DNA from: Paramecium sonneborni
Taxonomy: Eukaryota; Ciliophora; Oligohymenophorea; Peniculida; Parameciidae
Direction of reading: 5' to 3'
DNA length: 64,000 nucleotides
Assembly: GCA_905182985.1 (NCBI GenBank)
Contig: CAJJDN010000073.1
Coordinates: forward strand, 223,737-287,736
The notes beneath the pieces are model-generated. The model saw nothing but the letters and a program-made list of their open reading frames with translations, did not search any database and was not told the origin of the DNA. Both the position numbers and the translations under genes were made by a program. Shown here one piece after another: positions 54,004-64,000 of the stretch (position 1 is the stretch's first letter; each line of letters opens with the position of its first letter).

Positions 54004-55858
54004 TCAAATATTTAATGATGTTATTTTCTCTTACAATTCTCCAGCCTCTTCTTTACTTATACCAGATTATTTGGCTTAAATTTAAGCACTAACTTATGGA
54101 CCCAATTAATTAATTATAAAGCTTAATCCTTTTTATTTTATCTCAGTTGAATTCAAATTCAATTATAAATTAACTAAAATTGGTAAACTATGAAGAAACT
54201 ATTTAATTTTATTTATATTTTACTTTTCCTAATTTTCTTGCTCCTTCCTCTGTTATTTTATTATAATGAACACTTATATTCACACTTTTTAAAGCACTCC
54301 ATTTTACAGATTAGAATTGTTTATTCAAATTTTATAAAGCATTATCAGTTAATTGATTTCTTCCAACATTAATTATTAATTCTATTAAAGTAGATGAGAA
54401 ATTAGGAACATTCTAAATTAAACCACTAAATCCATCATCTTTAATATTATTAGAATTCAAAGAAAAACCAGAAAAATCTAAATTTAATTTCTTTACTCCT
54501 TTATAAGCACTTAATGCCTCTCCCAATAATTAAGCTGATTTATTATCTATTTAAGCTTAACTAAAATAATTAAAAATTCATTTATACCTAAAATTTAATT
54601 AAACTCTTTAAACAGTTGCACTACCAACTGATTTTAGTGCTTTTGCTATATGTTATACGGCTGAATTTACATTTGATTATTTAGCTACTATATTCACTTC
54701 TTCTAAATTTGACAATTTCACTTCTTTAAATTCAGTAAAGAATTCCTTTGCTAAATTTGCTTAAACATTTGAAGTAAATTCAAAAGTTAAAATTCTTAGT
54801 TATTCTGCTTATCCAATAGCTTTTAATATAATATTAATTTTTACCTTAAGCTATATGAGATAAACCTTATGCCTTATTTGAAACATTCCATTTAATTGAT
54901 AGATTAACTATGTTTGTTAATCTTTGAATTGATTCAGCTATTGATTTACAATCAGCGATATTAAAATCACCTATATGTAATACCACTCTTGCTTCTGGTG
55001 TTATCATTGTATTTAATAATAATCCAAAAGCTTCAGCTGTTTCAATGTTTAAACTAACAAAATTCTATTATTATAAAGATGTATCTTCTTATAAAATATC
55101 TAAGAACTAATCTCCTAATCTTTATATTTATTAATTCCAAAATTTCAGTGCTATTTCTGATCTATCTTAAAGCTATTAATTAAGAGTAGATTCTAAATTA
55201 TTTCTATAAAAAGTCTCTTTTGTCTTATTCCAAACACATAATTCATTAGGAGCAGCTCTCCAAGCCCTCAACTTTTTTGTAGTCTAAAATAAATAATCAG
55301 GTAATTCTGGTGCTGCTCTTAATTCTGATATCTATTTATTATTGTAATAATTATACTTTATCAACTATCTCTGTTGGTTTTGGAATTGATGCTTCTTATT
55401 CAGGATCACTTTTTAAAACATTTCTTAAAGCCTAATATGCTTTTTCAACATTTTCTGTCTCTCCTTAAACACCTTCAACCAATTATGAAACTACGTTATT
55501 GCAAGCATTTTCGTATCCTTTTTATAATTTTGTATTTAGTTTTTTAAATTAATCTACTTAGGCTTAAACCTTGTTTTAATAAACTTTATGCATAGAGTTA
55601 AAATTTTAAACTAACTATTCAGACTCTACATCTGGAGTATAAGCTAATGCTGACTTTTTAGTTAGATCTCTAATTGTTTAATTAAGATTATTACTATAAA
55701 AAGTCCTTTATAACAACTACTTCTGATTATCCCTGAACTCTTTAACATATATGACGTGCTGTCAATAATTTACTATTCAAAATGTCCTTCTACTCAGAAA
55801 CTAGAATATATGGTTCATTATCAGTTGGGTTTAACAATTAAGGAAATTCAAAATCCAT
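54004..55858 (-). CDS. Leucine-rich-repeat-like protein, 572 aa
   Basis: ATG 55856-55858 to TGA 54004-54006; introns of 34, 25, 25, 27 and 25 nt leave exactly 573 codons. The N-terminal half is helical and charged (YENACNNVVSQLVEGVQG; LRAWRAAPNELCVWNKTKE). From the middle on, irregular leucine-rich repeats appear: CKSIAESIQRLTNIVNLSI, LRILTFEF, VKLSNLEEVNIVAKQ, VKKLNLDFSGFSLNSNNI, LIELIINVGRNQLTD, LKSVNISVHYNKITEEGARK and LVNLQLNLNSTEIKQKG. The spacing and the N-x-I-x-x-x-G pattern resemble RNI-type repeats. Likely a protein-protein interaction scaffold. No membrane span or signal peptide. The 3' end position rests on the last intron. Confidence 0.72.
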
Positions 55859-57779
55859 TTATTAATTAATTTCTTCATCCCGCCTTCCCCTAAATTGAAT
55901 TACAATATATATTCTAATTCAAATTTATTTATCCAATGAAAATTTAATATTAATATATACGATTTATATTATGAATTAAATCAATTATACATTATATTCT
56001 AATTAATCATTGCAAATCTTTTTTCTTTAATATTTATATGTTTTTTTAATTAGAGTAATCTAATCTTGACATATAATTTTCTATTAATTATTTTTATCAG
56101 CAATTCAGTAATAAATTTTCAATGAAGTTTGTTTCAATTTTAAAAATTCTCATCATTCTTATATTAATATGAAAGAGACTGACATTAATATGAGATAAAT
56201 TTAATTAAGAAAATTTTACCAATTAAATCTGCTAATAAAGAATTAATAATATAAAATTTATTTTATTGTTTGAATCAAATTAGATTATGTTTCATTCTAT
56301 GAAATTTATTTAAAAATTTTCTTTTTTTAATAGAACATCCCATAACATCAGATTTCATAAATTTTCATTGAGTTTTTTGATAGATATGCATTAATATTTC
56401 CTAAATTTAAATTTAGTTAATGGGAATAAATTGATAATTATTTTTGAGAGTCGGAACTTAGAAATAATTGATAAATTTTTCAAGTTAATGTTTTTCATTC
56501 ATTAATAAGCTATTTTCCTATCTTCTCTATCTTTTTTCAATTCTTAAAGACAATTTTAATTGATTAGATCTAATCATCAGCAAAAAATTTGAATTTAAAG
56601 AATAGTAACAAAAGTTTGCTTTGATCTATGTTTACATTTATTGAAAATTTTTTCAAGTAGCTTAAATACTCTTGTTTTGGTGGTTTTTTGAAAAAAATAT
56701 AAAATTTGAGAAAAACTAAATAGGAAAAATTAGGTAAAAAATTTGCTATCTGAAATACTTAATTTTCTTAGTTTTATAAAGATCTTTTATTGAAAATGTT
56801 ATTTTAGATTAGAAAATATAGATTTTTAGATTCAAAGTCAATAAGTCTAACTTTACTGAACCCCCTTTCAAAATTAAGGTTTGGAACTTGGAAGGTAGTC
56901 AGAACATTGCTTAGTTCTTGATTATTGATCTGGAGTTTGAGAATTACTTTTAACTCTTCGTTAAACTATTGGATTTTTATTCACATCATATCTTTTCTCC
57001 TCTTTTATTACATTAGGCAAAACTCTTTCATATATTTCATATTAAAATAAAGCTCTTTTTTATTTTTGTTTTCCCGACACGCACCCCATTTATTTTATTT
57101 TATTGTATTATATTTAATGTTTTAATGATAAATTGATGATAATTTTTTTTCAGTTTATTCAGTTTTAAATAAAGACATAAATGGGAAAATTTTTCTTAAA
57201 TCTCAAAAGACTTGAAAAATTTTATAGCAGAAATCAATTAAATTCAAAATATTAGTTGAACATAATAATTTTATAAATAATATGAAGAATTATCCATTTG
57301 AAAAAATATTAATTTTTGTATAATATCTCAATTAATTTTCGAAACTCCAAAATTTATTGTTTTATATCTTATTTTGATATATAAATTACTTCTTATATGC
57401 TTTTTTAAGTTACTTGAATTGAAATATATAAATATTATTTAAGTTGGATCAATTAATTGAACATATAGATCCTTTAAATGATTGAATAATATAATTATAA
57501 ATGAAAAATTTTATATTTCGAAACAACAAAAACTTTAATTTATAATTATATAAATTATTTTATTTATTGTTTTAAATAATAATATATCTTAATTTTACAG
57601 TAAAATAAATATATTTCTTTATTGTTTAACATGATCATGAATTTTGGGTTCTAAATGAGAGAAAAAATCTTGAATATTATATAATAGATAATAAGTAAAT
57701 AAAAAATTTAAAAATAAATGATGATTACTATTTTTTCATATTTTTTAGCTGATTCAATTTTTTTTGATAAATTTTCAAT
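55859..57779. other. Sparse 1.9-kb region; one long open plus frame of unclear status
   Basis: Mostly very AT-rich with frequent TGA on both strands. On the plus strand, from about 56643 to the TGA near 57138, one frame stays open for about 160 codons without an obvious start (contains NFTEPPFKIKVWNLEGSQ and DLEFENYFQLFVKLLDFY). It may be part of an intron-containing or decayed gene; chance openness cannot be excluded at this base composition. Nothing else is supported. Confidence 0.25.
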
Positions 57780-58113
57780 TCATATTTTAGTATTAAGAAG
57801 ATCTTGGAAAGATTAAGCTAGCAAATATTTTAATTTATAGTTAATATTAAAAAAAGAAGAAAGTTCATAAATATTCACAATTCTTAGAAGTCTAATTGTT
57901 TCTTTCTAAATAGGAGTAAGTTTAATTGGTAAAAGAATTCTCCTTTTTTTATGATAGTCTCCTTTGAAATATTGGATTCTTTGGAATTTAAAATGCTTTG
58001 TTTTTGTTTTTTTCTGAAAATTTTGGTTGATCTGATAAGTTTTGATTGATTATGTTGTTGAAATAATCAAGATCCTTTTGCTACTTCTTATTTTTGGTAA
58101 CACTACAACCCAT
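57780..58113 (-). CDS. Small protein with N-terminal MGCS lipidation-like motif; apparent frameshift
   Basis: ATG 58111-58113 begins MGCSVTKNKKQQKDLDYF, a Gly2-Cys3 context typical of N-myristoylation plus palmitoylation. The first frame reads on to a TGA near 57.87 kb, but from about the A7 homopolymer at the start of the second third the coding texture moves to another frame (KRRILLPIKLTPIQKETIRL, LLRIVNIYELSSFF, LLAQSFQDLLNTK) ending at TGA 57780-57782. No GT-AG intron explains the change, so a homopolymer miscount in the assembly or a real frameshift is likely. No known domain; a peripheral membrane role is inferred from the N terminus only. Confidence 0.45.
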
Positions 58114-58296
58114 GCTGATATAAATAATGATTTTTTAAATCAAAATGAATAAATTTATGATTCAGTTTATTCACACAATAGTATTTTAATTAAAACTAGA
58201 TAAAATGAAGTAAAATAAATAAATATTTAGAGTATATATGTTGAAGAAGATGCAACTTAAGAATAGATTATTATACAGGATTTTATTAATTTAATA

Positions 58297-58886
58297 TCAA
58301 GGTTAATTCAATAATTAAAGGTCGATAGCTTTTCTACTCTTATTATATTTACCCATATAATTCATAAGAGTAAATTCAAAGTAAGGACCTCCATTCTTTG
58401 TAAATTTTACATATTAAGGATTATTCCTAATCTTAAAATAAATTATATACTAATGCACAATTTTAAATTACTTCATTTTTTCTATAGTAATTCCGGCTGC
58501 TTAAAGATCGTCATAATGTACAAATACATCAGTTGCATCTTCATCAAGTACTAAAAATCCATATTTCTTGGCATCATCGTAAAATTTCATTCTTCCTTTT
58601 TACCTAATAATTAATAATATAATAAATACCTTTAAAGACTATCATCTAAAACATAAGGTAATTTTGATGGAGTTTCAATTTTTGGTGTTCCAATATTAAG
58701 TTTTAAACTTACTCCAGGAGGATTTTATTTCAATAACTAATAATCATCACTGTATTCTTAATCAGATATTTTTAATGGCTTTTTGATACTTACAGGGTAT
58801 TCAAATTAAAAATCTTCTTCATTTTTCTCATCTTCTTTAATGAATGAAGAGGTTCGTTCAATTTTTCTGGCAATAAATTTAATCAT
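58297..58886 (-). CDS. Cold-shock-domain protein, 187 aa
   Basis: ATG 58884-58886 to TGA 58297-58299 with one 26-nt intron at 58604-58629 gives exactly 188 codons. The N-terminal half is charged and low in recognisable motifs. After the intron comes a cold-shock fold: GRMKFYDDAKKYGFLVLDED (beta1-beta2 with an RNP1-like KKYGFL) and DVFVHYDDLQAAGI (RNP2-like FVHY). A basic/aromatic C-terminal part completes it (YVKFTKNGGPYFEFTLMNYM). CSD proteins bind single-stranded RNA or DNA and usually act in mRNA storage or translation control. Its start lies 16 bp from the divergent coiled-coil gene. Confidence 0.82.
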
Positions 58887-58902
58887 TTTTATAAAATAAA
58901 CA
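58887..58902. promoter_or_regulatory. 16-bp divergent spacer between two start codons
   Basis: The ATGs of the cold-shock-domain gene and of the coiled-coil gene on the other strand are 16 bases apart. If both starts are right, each 5' UTR must overlap the other gene or be nearly absent. Confidence 0.55.
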
Positions 58903-60294
58903 ATGTTTTAACGAGAATAACGAAATCCAACTAATTCTTGTTATAGAAATTCATCAAATGCTTATGTTATGGCAATGAAAGCACTTTAAGAAAAAATTAA
59001 GGTTATGGAAATATAAAAATGTGATATACAATTGCCAATTAAAACAAAATCTAACGACGATGAATATTTTTTATAGTAAATATCTGAGTTGAGAAATTAG
59101 AATGAAACATTATCTATGTAATTGCAAAGATAGCTAGGTGAAAAAGAAAATATTAATAATTATATTCATTAAATTGATTAATTGCAATAAGAAAGATTAG
59201 TTCATTTAAAAGAATACTAAGATAGAGTGACAGACTTAATTAAAAAAATTGAAGATGGAAAAAAGGATAGGCAAGATTAATAAAATTAAATTGAACATTT
59301 GTAAAGATAATTGTAGGCATATAAATCAAATGAAAGAGGTATGATGTAAAAGGTTGACTAACAAAAATAGGAAGAAAATTCAAAATAATTAGAATAAATC
59401 TTAGAGTTAAGATAAAGAGTAGAATCTGGAGAATAATATGCAAAAAAGTTAGAAAAAAAATATGAAAAACTTTAAACTGATAAACACTTACTAGAAGCTG
59501 AAATTTTAGATTATAAAGAGCGTTGTCCAATATTTAAGCTTTAGGAATATGAAAAACAAATTTAAATATATAGATAGCAGCTTGAAGAAAAAGAGAAAGC
59601 ATATTTACGTATGATGGAAGAACTATAAATGTAACGTTAACATACAGAAGATTAATTAACTAAAAGAATTTAAGAACTATTGAATAAAAGTAATGAACAT
59701 TAATCTACAATACATCAATTAACAATAGAGTTGAAAGATACAACTTTAAAATATCAATAGTTAAAATTGAGGTTAGAATATGAAGAGAAAAATAATCAAT
59801 AAAATAAAAAAAGAATGAGAAATATTTCTTAATCAGAAGATCCTGAATTAGAAATGCTTATTAGTAATTAATATTAAAGTAATAATTAACAACAAAATAA
59901 TAATAAAGTATCTAAATTAAATTTAGATTTTTTATCACCATAAATCACAAGTCCCCGGTTTGAGTAAAGTTTCGTTAAATCAAGTGTTTTAAAATAAGCC
60001 ATAAAAGATTGTTTAGAAGATATGAAATAAACCACTCCATTTAAATCTGATTAATAGTATATCATTCCATAAGAATAGCATCACCCTTAATAACATTCTA
60101 AAAAAAAGTTATTATCTCCTCCCTTGACTGTTCGTAATAATGAAATCGAAAGTAAACTTAAGTAATTAAATGACAAATATGAATAACTCATTAGGTAAGC
60201 ACAAAAAGAGACAGATTTTAAATTAAAAGCTTAAATTAGAAAAGAATTATTAGATATAGCTGAATAGATTAAAGAAGTAAATAGGAAATAATGA
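58903..60294 (+). CDS. Long coiled-coil protein, 463 aa
   Basis: A single intronless frame from ATG 58903 to TGA 60292-60294, with dozens of TAA/TAG glutamines. From about residue 20 to 320 it is an almost unbroken heptad-rich coiled coil (ALQEKIKVMEIQKC; LEKKYEKLQTDKHLLEAEIL; YLRMMEELQMQR; YQQLKLRLEYEEK). A serine/proline linker follows (LDFLSPQITSPRFEQS; KLLSPPLTVRNNEIES) and a short coiled coil ends the protein. No other domain. Such proteins in ciliates are commonly cytoskeletal (basal body, axoneme), which is inference here. Confidence 0.8.
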
Positions 60295-60308
60295 GACAAA
60301 TATTTTTT

Positions 60309-60893
60309 TCAATATTTATTTAAATACAAACAAGGAACTGTTGTTTTAATATTATTTAATTGTTTATTAAAGAATAACTCTTGAAATTAAATATTCAGAA
60401 TTTAAAATTATTTCAAAAAAATAAAGAATAGCTACAATTTGTATAGAAATAGTTGATTTTGATGTATTAATCTACAATTATTTTTAATATAATCAAAGGC
60501 TTGCTTATAATTATTGAGAAAAAATATAATAGGTGCTATAAAACTTAAGTATGATATTAAATAAATTATTACAATATTAATTGTATCTAATATTAAAAAG
60601 TTTTCTTTAAACTAAATTCTATGTGTATTGTTACTATATATCTCCAATACTTATTAGAATTTAAGAGTATTAATAATCTTTATGACTATTAGAAGTAGTG
60701 TTGTAATGTTTATTGTGTATTAAATTTTTATTAAAAATAGAAGCTTCAAAGAATTCATAAATATGCTAAGAAAATTTTTAACTTATTTAGAGTGAAATAA
60801 ATTTTAAAACATTCCAATATACAAGACTAATATCTAGGAACATAGAGTTTCAATGTTTTTTGTATGTCTGTTGTTTTTCTTTTGTTTGTACAT
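60309..60893 (-). CDS. Hypothetical protein, 194 aa, with hydrophobic segments
   Basis: One continuous frame of 195 codons from ATG 60891-60893 to TGA 60309-60311 without introns. The N terminus is basic (MYKQKKNNRHTKNIETLC). The middle has hydrophobic segments that could cross a membrane (ITTLLLIVIKIINTL; IVIIYLISYLSFIAPIIFFL). The rest is aromatic and Q/N-rich. The stop lies 14 bp from the stop of the coiled-coil gene on the other strand, a spacing typical of real convergent neighbours here. Against it: strong AT bias in codon choice and no family match, so a chance open frame remains possible. Confidence 0.4.
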
Positions 60894-61544
60894 TTAAAGA
60901 AATTTGATTAATTGTATGTGATTAGTAAATCACAAAAATTCTAAAATTCATTCATAACACTCAAACCTTAAGACCTTATATTCTTACTGCTATAATGTTA
61001 ATGAAATTTCTGATGCCACAAAATCTGGAAAATGATAGGAATGGTTTATTTTTGTTTTTGTTTTAATTGAGAACATATTATATGACTTTTTTCTTAGTTT
61101 GAAAAAGTGTGAACACTCGAAGAGTGATATTTTGTTTTACTTCATTAATAATCATTTTGTTGAAATGAATTACTTCATATTCCCAACCTCTCTAATTAAA
61201 ATGTAGAGTGATGTTTCAATAAGAAAGCTTTAAGTGAGAAACGAATTTAAACAAAAGGAATAGGAGACATGGAAGAAAAATAAAAAATTATTTGCTGTAA
61301 AATTTAGAAAAAGGCTAAATTCTGATTTTGTAAACTTCACTTAAATCTATAAAGTTCAACCTAATAAGGAGAAAATCGCTATTATAAGCGATTAATCTTG
61401 TTTTTCTAATATTATTTAGACAGGATACAGTTTAATTTTGAGGGTATATGTGAAAAATTAAAACTGAGATTAATCAAGATATTAAGGGGTATAAAAGGGC
61501 TCTAGAATTTTGTAGAAGATCATTATTTTTTATAAAACATTTAG
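60894..61544. other. Intergenic region upstream of fibrocystin-L copy B
   Basis: About 650 AT-rich bases with frequent TGA on both strands. No gene seen. Presumed promoter of copy B; not alike to the upstream region of copy A. Confidence 0.4.
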
Positions 61545-64000
61545 ATGTTAATCATAGCTTTTACAAGCATGTTACTTATGCTATTAGGCAATAATGTTGA
61601 TGGTAAATAAAAGAAATAATATTGTAGCAATGATGATGGATGCTTCAACAGATTCAACTTCTGATGCAGTAGTGATTTTAGCTGCATCAACTATTTTAGG
61701 ATAAGAAAATTCAAGCCTTTAAGGTTCAAGAATGGGTGGTACGACAATTTATATGAAAGTAAGAAAAAAAATATTCCTCTAGGTTTAAGGGTTAGACTAG
61801 ACTGCTAGCAACAATGCAGTGTACATTGGTAAATACCCTTGTGTTATCTCTGATAAAGGTGTTAATGGATTGTTCATGAACTGTAAAACAACAAAACCAG
61901 ATCCAGATGACAATAACTTATCTGGCCTATAAATTGTTGTTAATGTATTAGGTAAACCAGACTCTGTATGTGGTACCATTTCCACGAAATGCCTTTTTAG
62001 TTACTCTTAAACTTCTACTCCAAAATTATTCTATGTTAGTCCAAGATCAAATTATCCAAGAAGTCTAAGTTATTGGAGAGCTAAGTGGGCTGTATCAAGC
62101 ACACTTGTTTAATATCTAGAAGGATAATTCATGGGAGCAAATAGATGTGACAGATTCACAGTTTAAGATTAATATCCAGATGAAATTAATTTTTGGGATG
62201 ATTAGGTTGTATGTTAAGTATCTGCAGAAATCAAAGCAGGTTATTATGATTATACTATTAAATCATAAAGTGGATATTAAACTAATGATGTTGGTATAAA
62301 ATAAAAAAAGGTTTACTCAGATTAAACATACGACTCAAAGTAATTATTATTATATAATTTTAGAGCTCTTCCAATTATTACAGGAATCAATACCAATTTT
62401 GCATCACCAGAAGGATAAATTTTGTAAATTTCTGGATATGGATTTAGTCCAATAGCATCTGAGAATACAGTTAAAATTTCAGGATAATCTGAAGTTATTT
62501 AAGTTTTATCATCTTCTCCTACCACTATCAATGCTAAGATACCTAAACTTAGTAATTTACCAACTATTGCTGATGCTACTGAGTCATCAGTCTATATTTA
62601 AGGAAGTGGATTACATTATACAAGATGGGATGTCTCAGGATTAAATTTCAATTGCCCTGATTTTAGAAATTAAATCATAACTAATTAAGCATAATTGGAT
62701 AGCAGAATTTAATTCGATGGAATTCATCCAGAACCTGATGTTTAAAATTAATTTGGAGAATATTATGGATAATATTTTAGAGGATTCTTTAAGGCACCAT
62801 TTACAGGAAATTATAGATTCTATGTTGCCTCTGATGATTGTTCTCAATTCTATATTCAAACAACAGAAATTAAAAAACCTATAAGGTCAGATACTGCAGC
62901 AGCATCTAGTTATTGGAATCCATATAGAAATTATTGGTATGAATATTTGAGTTACTCTTACGAAACTAAAACAATATCAGCACCTGTATCTCTATAAGAA
63001 GGTGAATTTTACTACATTGAAGCTTATCATCTTAATGGTGGATCAAGTGGATATTTCACACTCTCTATGGAAGTTGAAAGCCCTACTAGAAAATCAAATT
63101 CATTAAATAGTATATACTAAATTTAAACATCTTATACTCCAACTAAAGAAATCATTGAATTCACTTTATATAATACAAATGGTAACACTTTATTAGCAGG
63201 TAAGTATTAACTTTAATTCACATATGGTACCAAGACAACTCCATAGACAGGAATATACTATTCTTATACTACTGGAGATATAAGTTCAAATGCAAATGCA
63301 AATACTATTAAGAATGCAATTTAAAACTGTGGTGGAAGGTATTAAGTAAGTGTCGTAGCCACAAAATTAGATAATACTGGAGCTGCTTTAGAAGATACAG
63401 CAACAACATTTGCTGGATATAAATATACTATAACATTTGATTCACACAGAGGTACTACATAATATAGAGCACTTCCAAAGATTGTATCATCAACTCTTAA
63501 TGGAGGAACAGTCTCATAAAAGATAGAAAGAACCTAAGAACCTTTAGATCCAATAAGTGGAACTTTCTAATTAAAAATGACTATTAATGAAATTGACCAT
63601 TTATTTTAAGTATCAGAGAATAACTATGACATACCATTTGATGCATCTTCATCCTTAATTGCTGATAATATTGAAAGACTTACAGGACAAAGACCATTTG
63701 TTTGGACTTTTGGTAGAGCTCAAGATGGATGGTCATGGTATGTAATATTAAGATCAAATGTGGAAAGTCTTACTGTATTTGATTTTTCAATCAGTTAACT
63801 TATTTCTGGAAGTGGAGATGTTACAGTGGCTGTAAAAAAACCAATAGATGATTCAACCAATCTCTTATTTGAACCTATTCCAAATGAATTATTATTTACT
63901 TATAGTCAACATCCATAAGTTCAAGTCGAAGTTAAATACGAATTAAAAGAAAATGGAGTTGTTTCTGAAACAGAACATATATTGGCTGGTTGTGAATAGG
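61545..64000 (+). CDS. Fibrocystin-L (PKHD1L1)-like surface protein, copy B, 5' part (runs off window)
   Basis: Starts at ATG 61545 with a signal peptide (MLIIAFTSMLLMLLGNNVDA). Introns lie at 61603-61627 (25 nt) and 61759-61782 (24 nt), at the same positions as in copy A but with different sequence. The frame is open to the window end. Visible parts: N-terminal region (GGTTIYMKVQGLDQTASN), IPT domain (ISGYGFSPIASENTVKISG), PA14 domain (GFFKAPFTGNYRFYVASDDC), then further beta-rich repeats (TGQRPFVWTFGRAQDGWSWY). It is the inverted paralogue of the gene at 24996-36507, about 25 kb away in head-to-head orientation. Protein differences are concentrated in the first 60-110 residues; beyond that the two are almost the same. 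Confidence 0.88.

Noticed and set aside
53957..54193. In-frame open segment after the kinesin TGA, suggesting stop-codon readthrough into a C-terminal extension
   Set aside because: The opposite strand carries the true 3' end of the leucine-rich-repeat gene to 54004, whose spliced length is an exact codon multiple; the plus-strand frame is its shadow.

Overview
The window looks like macronuclear DNA of a ciliate of the Paramecium type. It is very AT-rich. Genes read through only when TAA and TAG are taken as glutamine and TGA is the sole stop. Coding frames are joined by tiny GT-AG introns of about 20-38 nt, and genes lie tens of bases apart. All protein calls below were made by hand translation with that code. 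For many genes the exon lengths sum exactly to a multiple of three once the proposed introns are removed.

Layout. 1-5.4 kb: the 3' end of an SLC9C/SOS1-like Na+/H+ exchanger with a cyclic-nucleotide-binding domain, then a multi-membrane EGF-like gene confused by an assembly duplication around a run of N. 5.7-16.0 kb: a coiled-coil gene and a complete Piezo mechanosensitive channel carrying a glutamine tract of about 67 residues written mostly in TAA. 16.5-24.7 kb: a small protein, a complete IFT172, a decayed stretch, and a PH-like/CAMK-type kinase. 25.0-36.5 kb: a giant fibrocystin-L (PKHD1L1)-like surface protein with signal peptide, IPT, PA14, two G8 domains, beta-helix repeats and a C-terminal membrane anchor. 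36.5-44.6 kb: a decayed gene, a small gene, a RING/TRAF-zinc/SPRY protein and an E2F-partner DP transcription factor, the last partly duplicated at a one-N join. 44.6-55.9 kb: a polytopic membrane protein head-to-head with a plasma-membrane Ca2+-ATPase, a coiled-coil protein, a membrane-bound RING protein, a kinesin-9B (KIF6-like) motor and a leucine-rich-repeat protein. 56-64 kb: sparse sequence, a possible lipid-anchored protein, a cold-shock-domain protein 16 bp head-to-head with a coiled-coil gene, a short hypothetical gene, and the 5' part of a second fibrocystin-L gene, inverted relative to the first and nearly identical to it.

Several products belong to ciliary or membrane-excitability biology: IFT172, kinesin-9B, the cyclic-nucleotide-gated exchanger, Piezo, the Ca2+ pump and fibrocystin-L. 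I see no operon-like logic linking them, and the clustering may be chance in a ciliate genome. The most noteworthy observations are the TAA-coded polyQ in Piezo, the inverted fibrocystin pair with a sharp homogenisation gradient, the extremely short divergent gene spacing, decayed genes with in-frame TGA, and two scaffold artefacts that duplicate gene ends.
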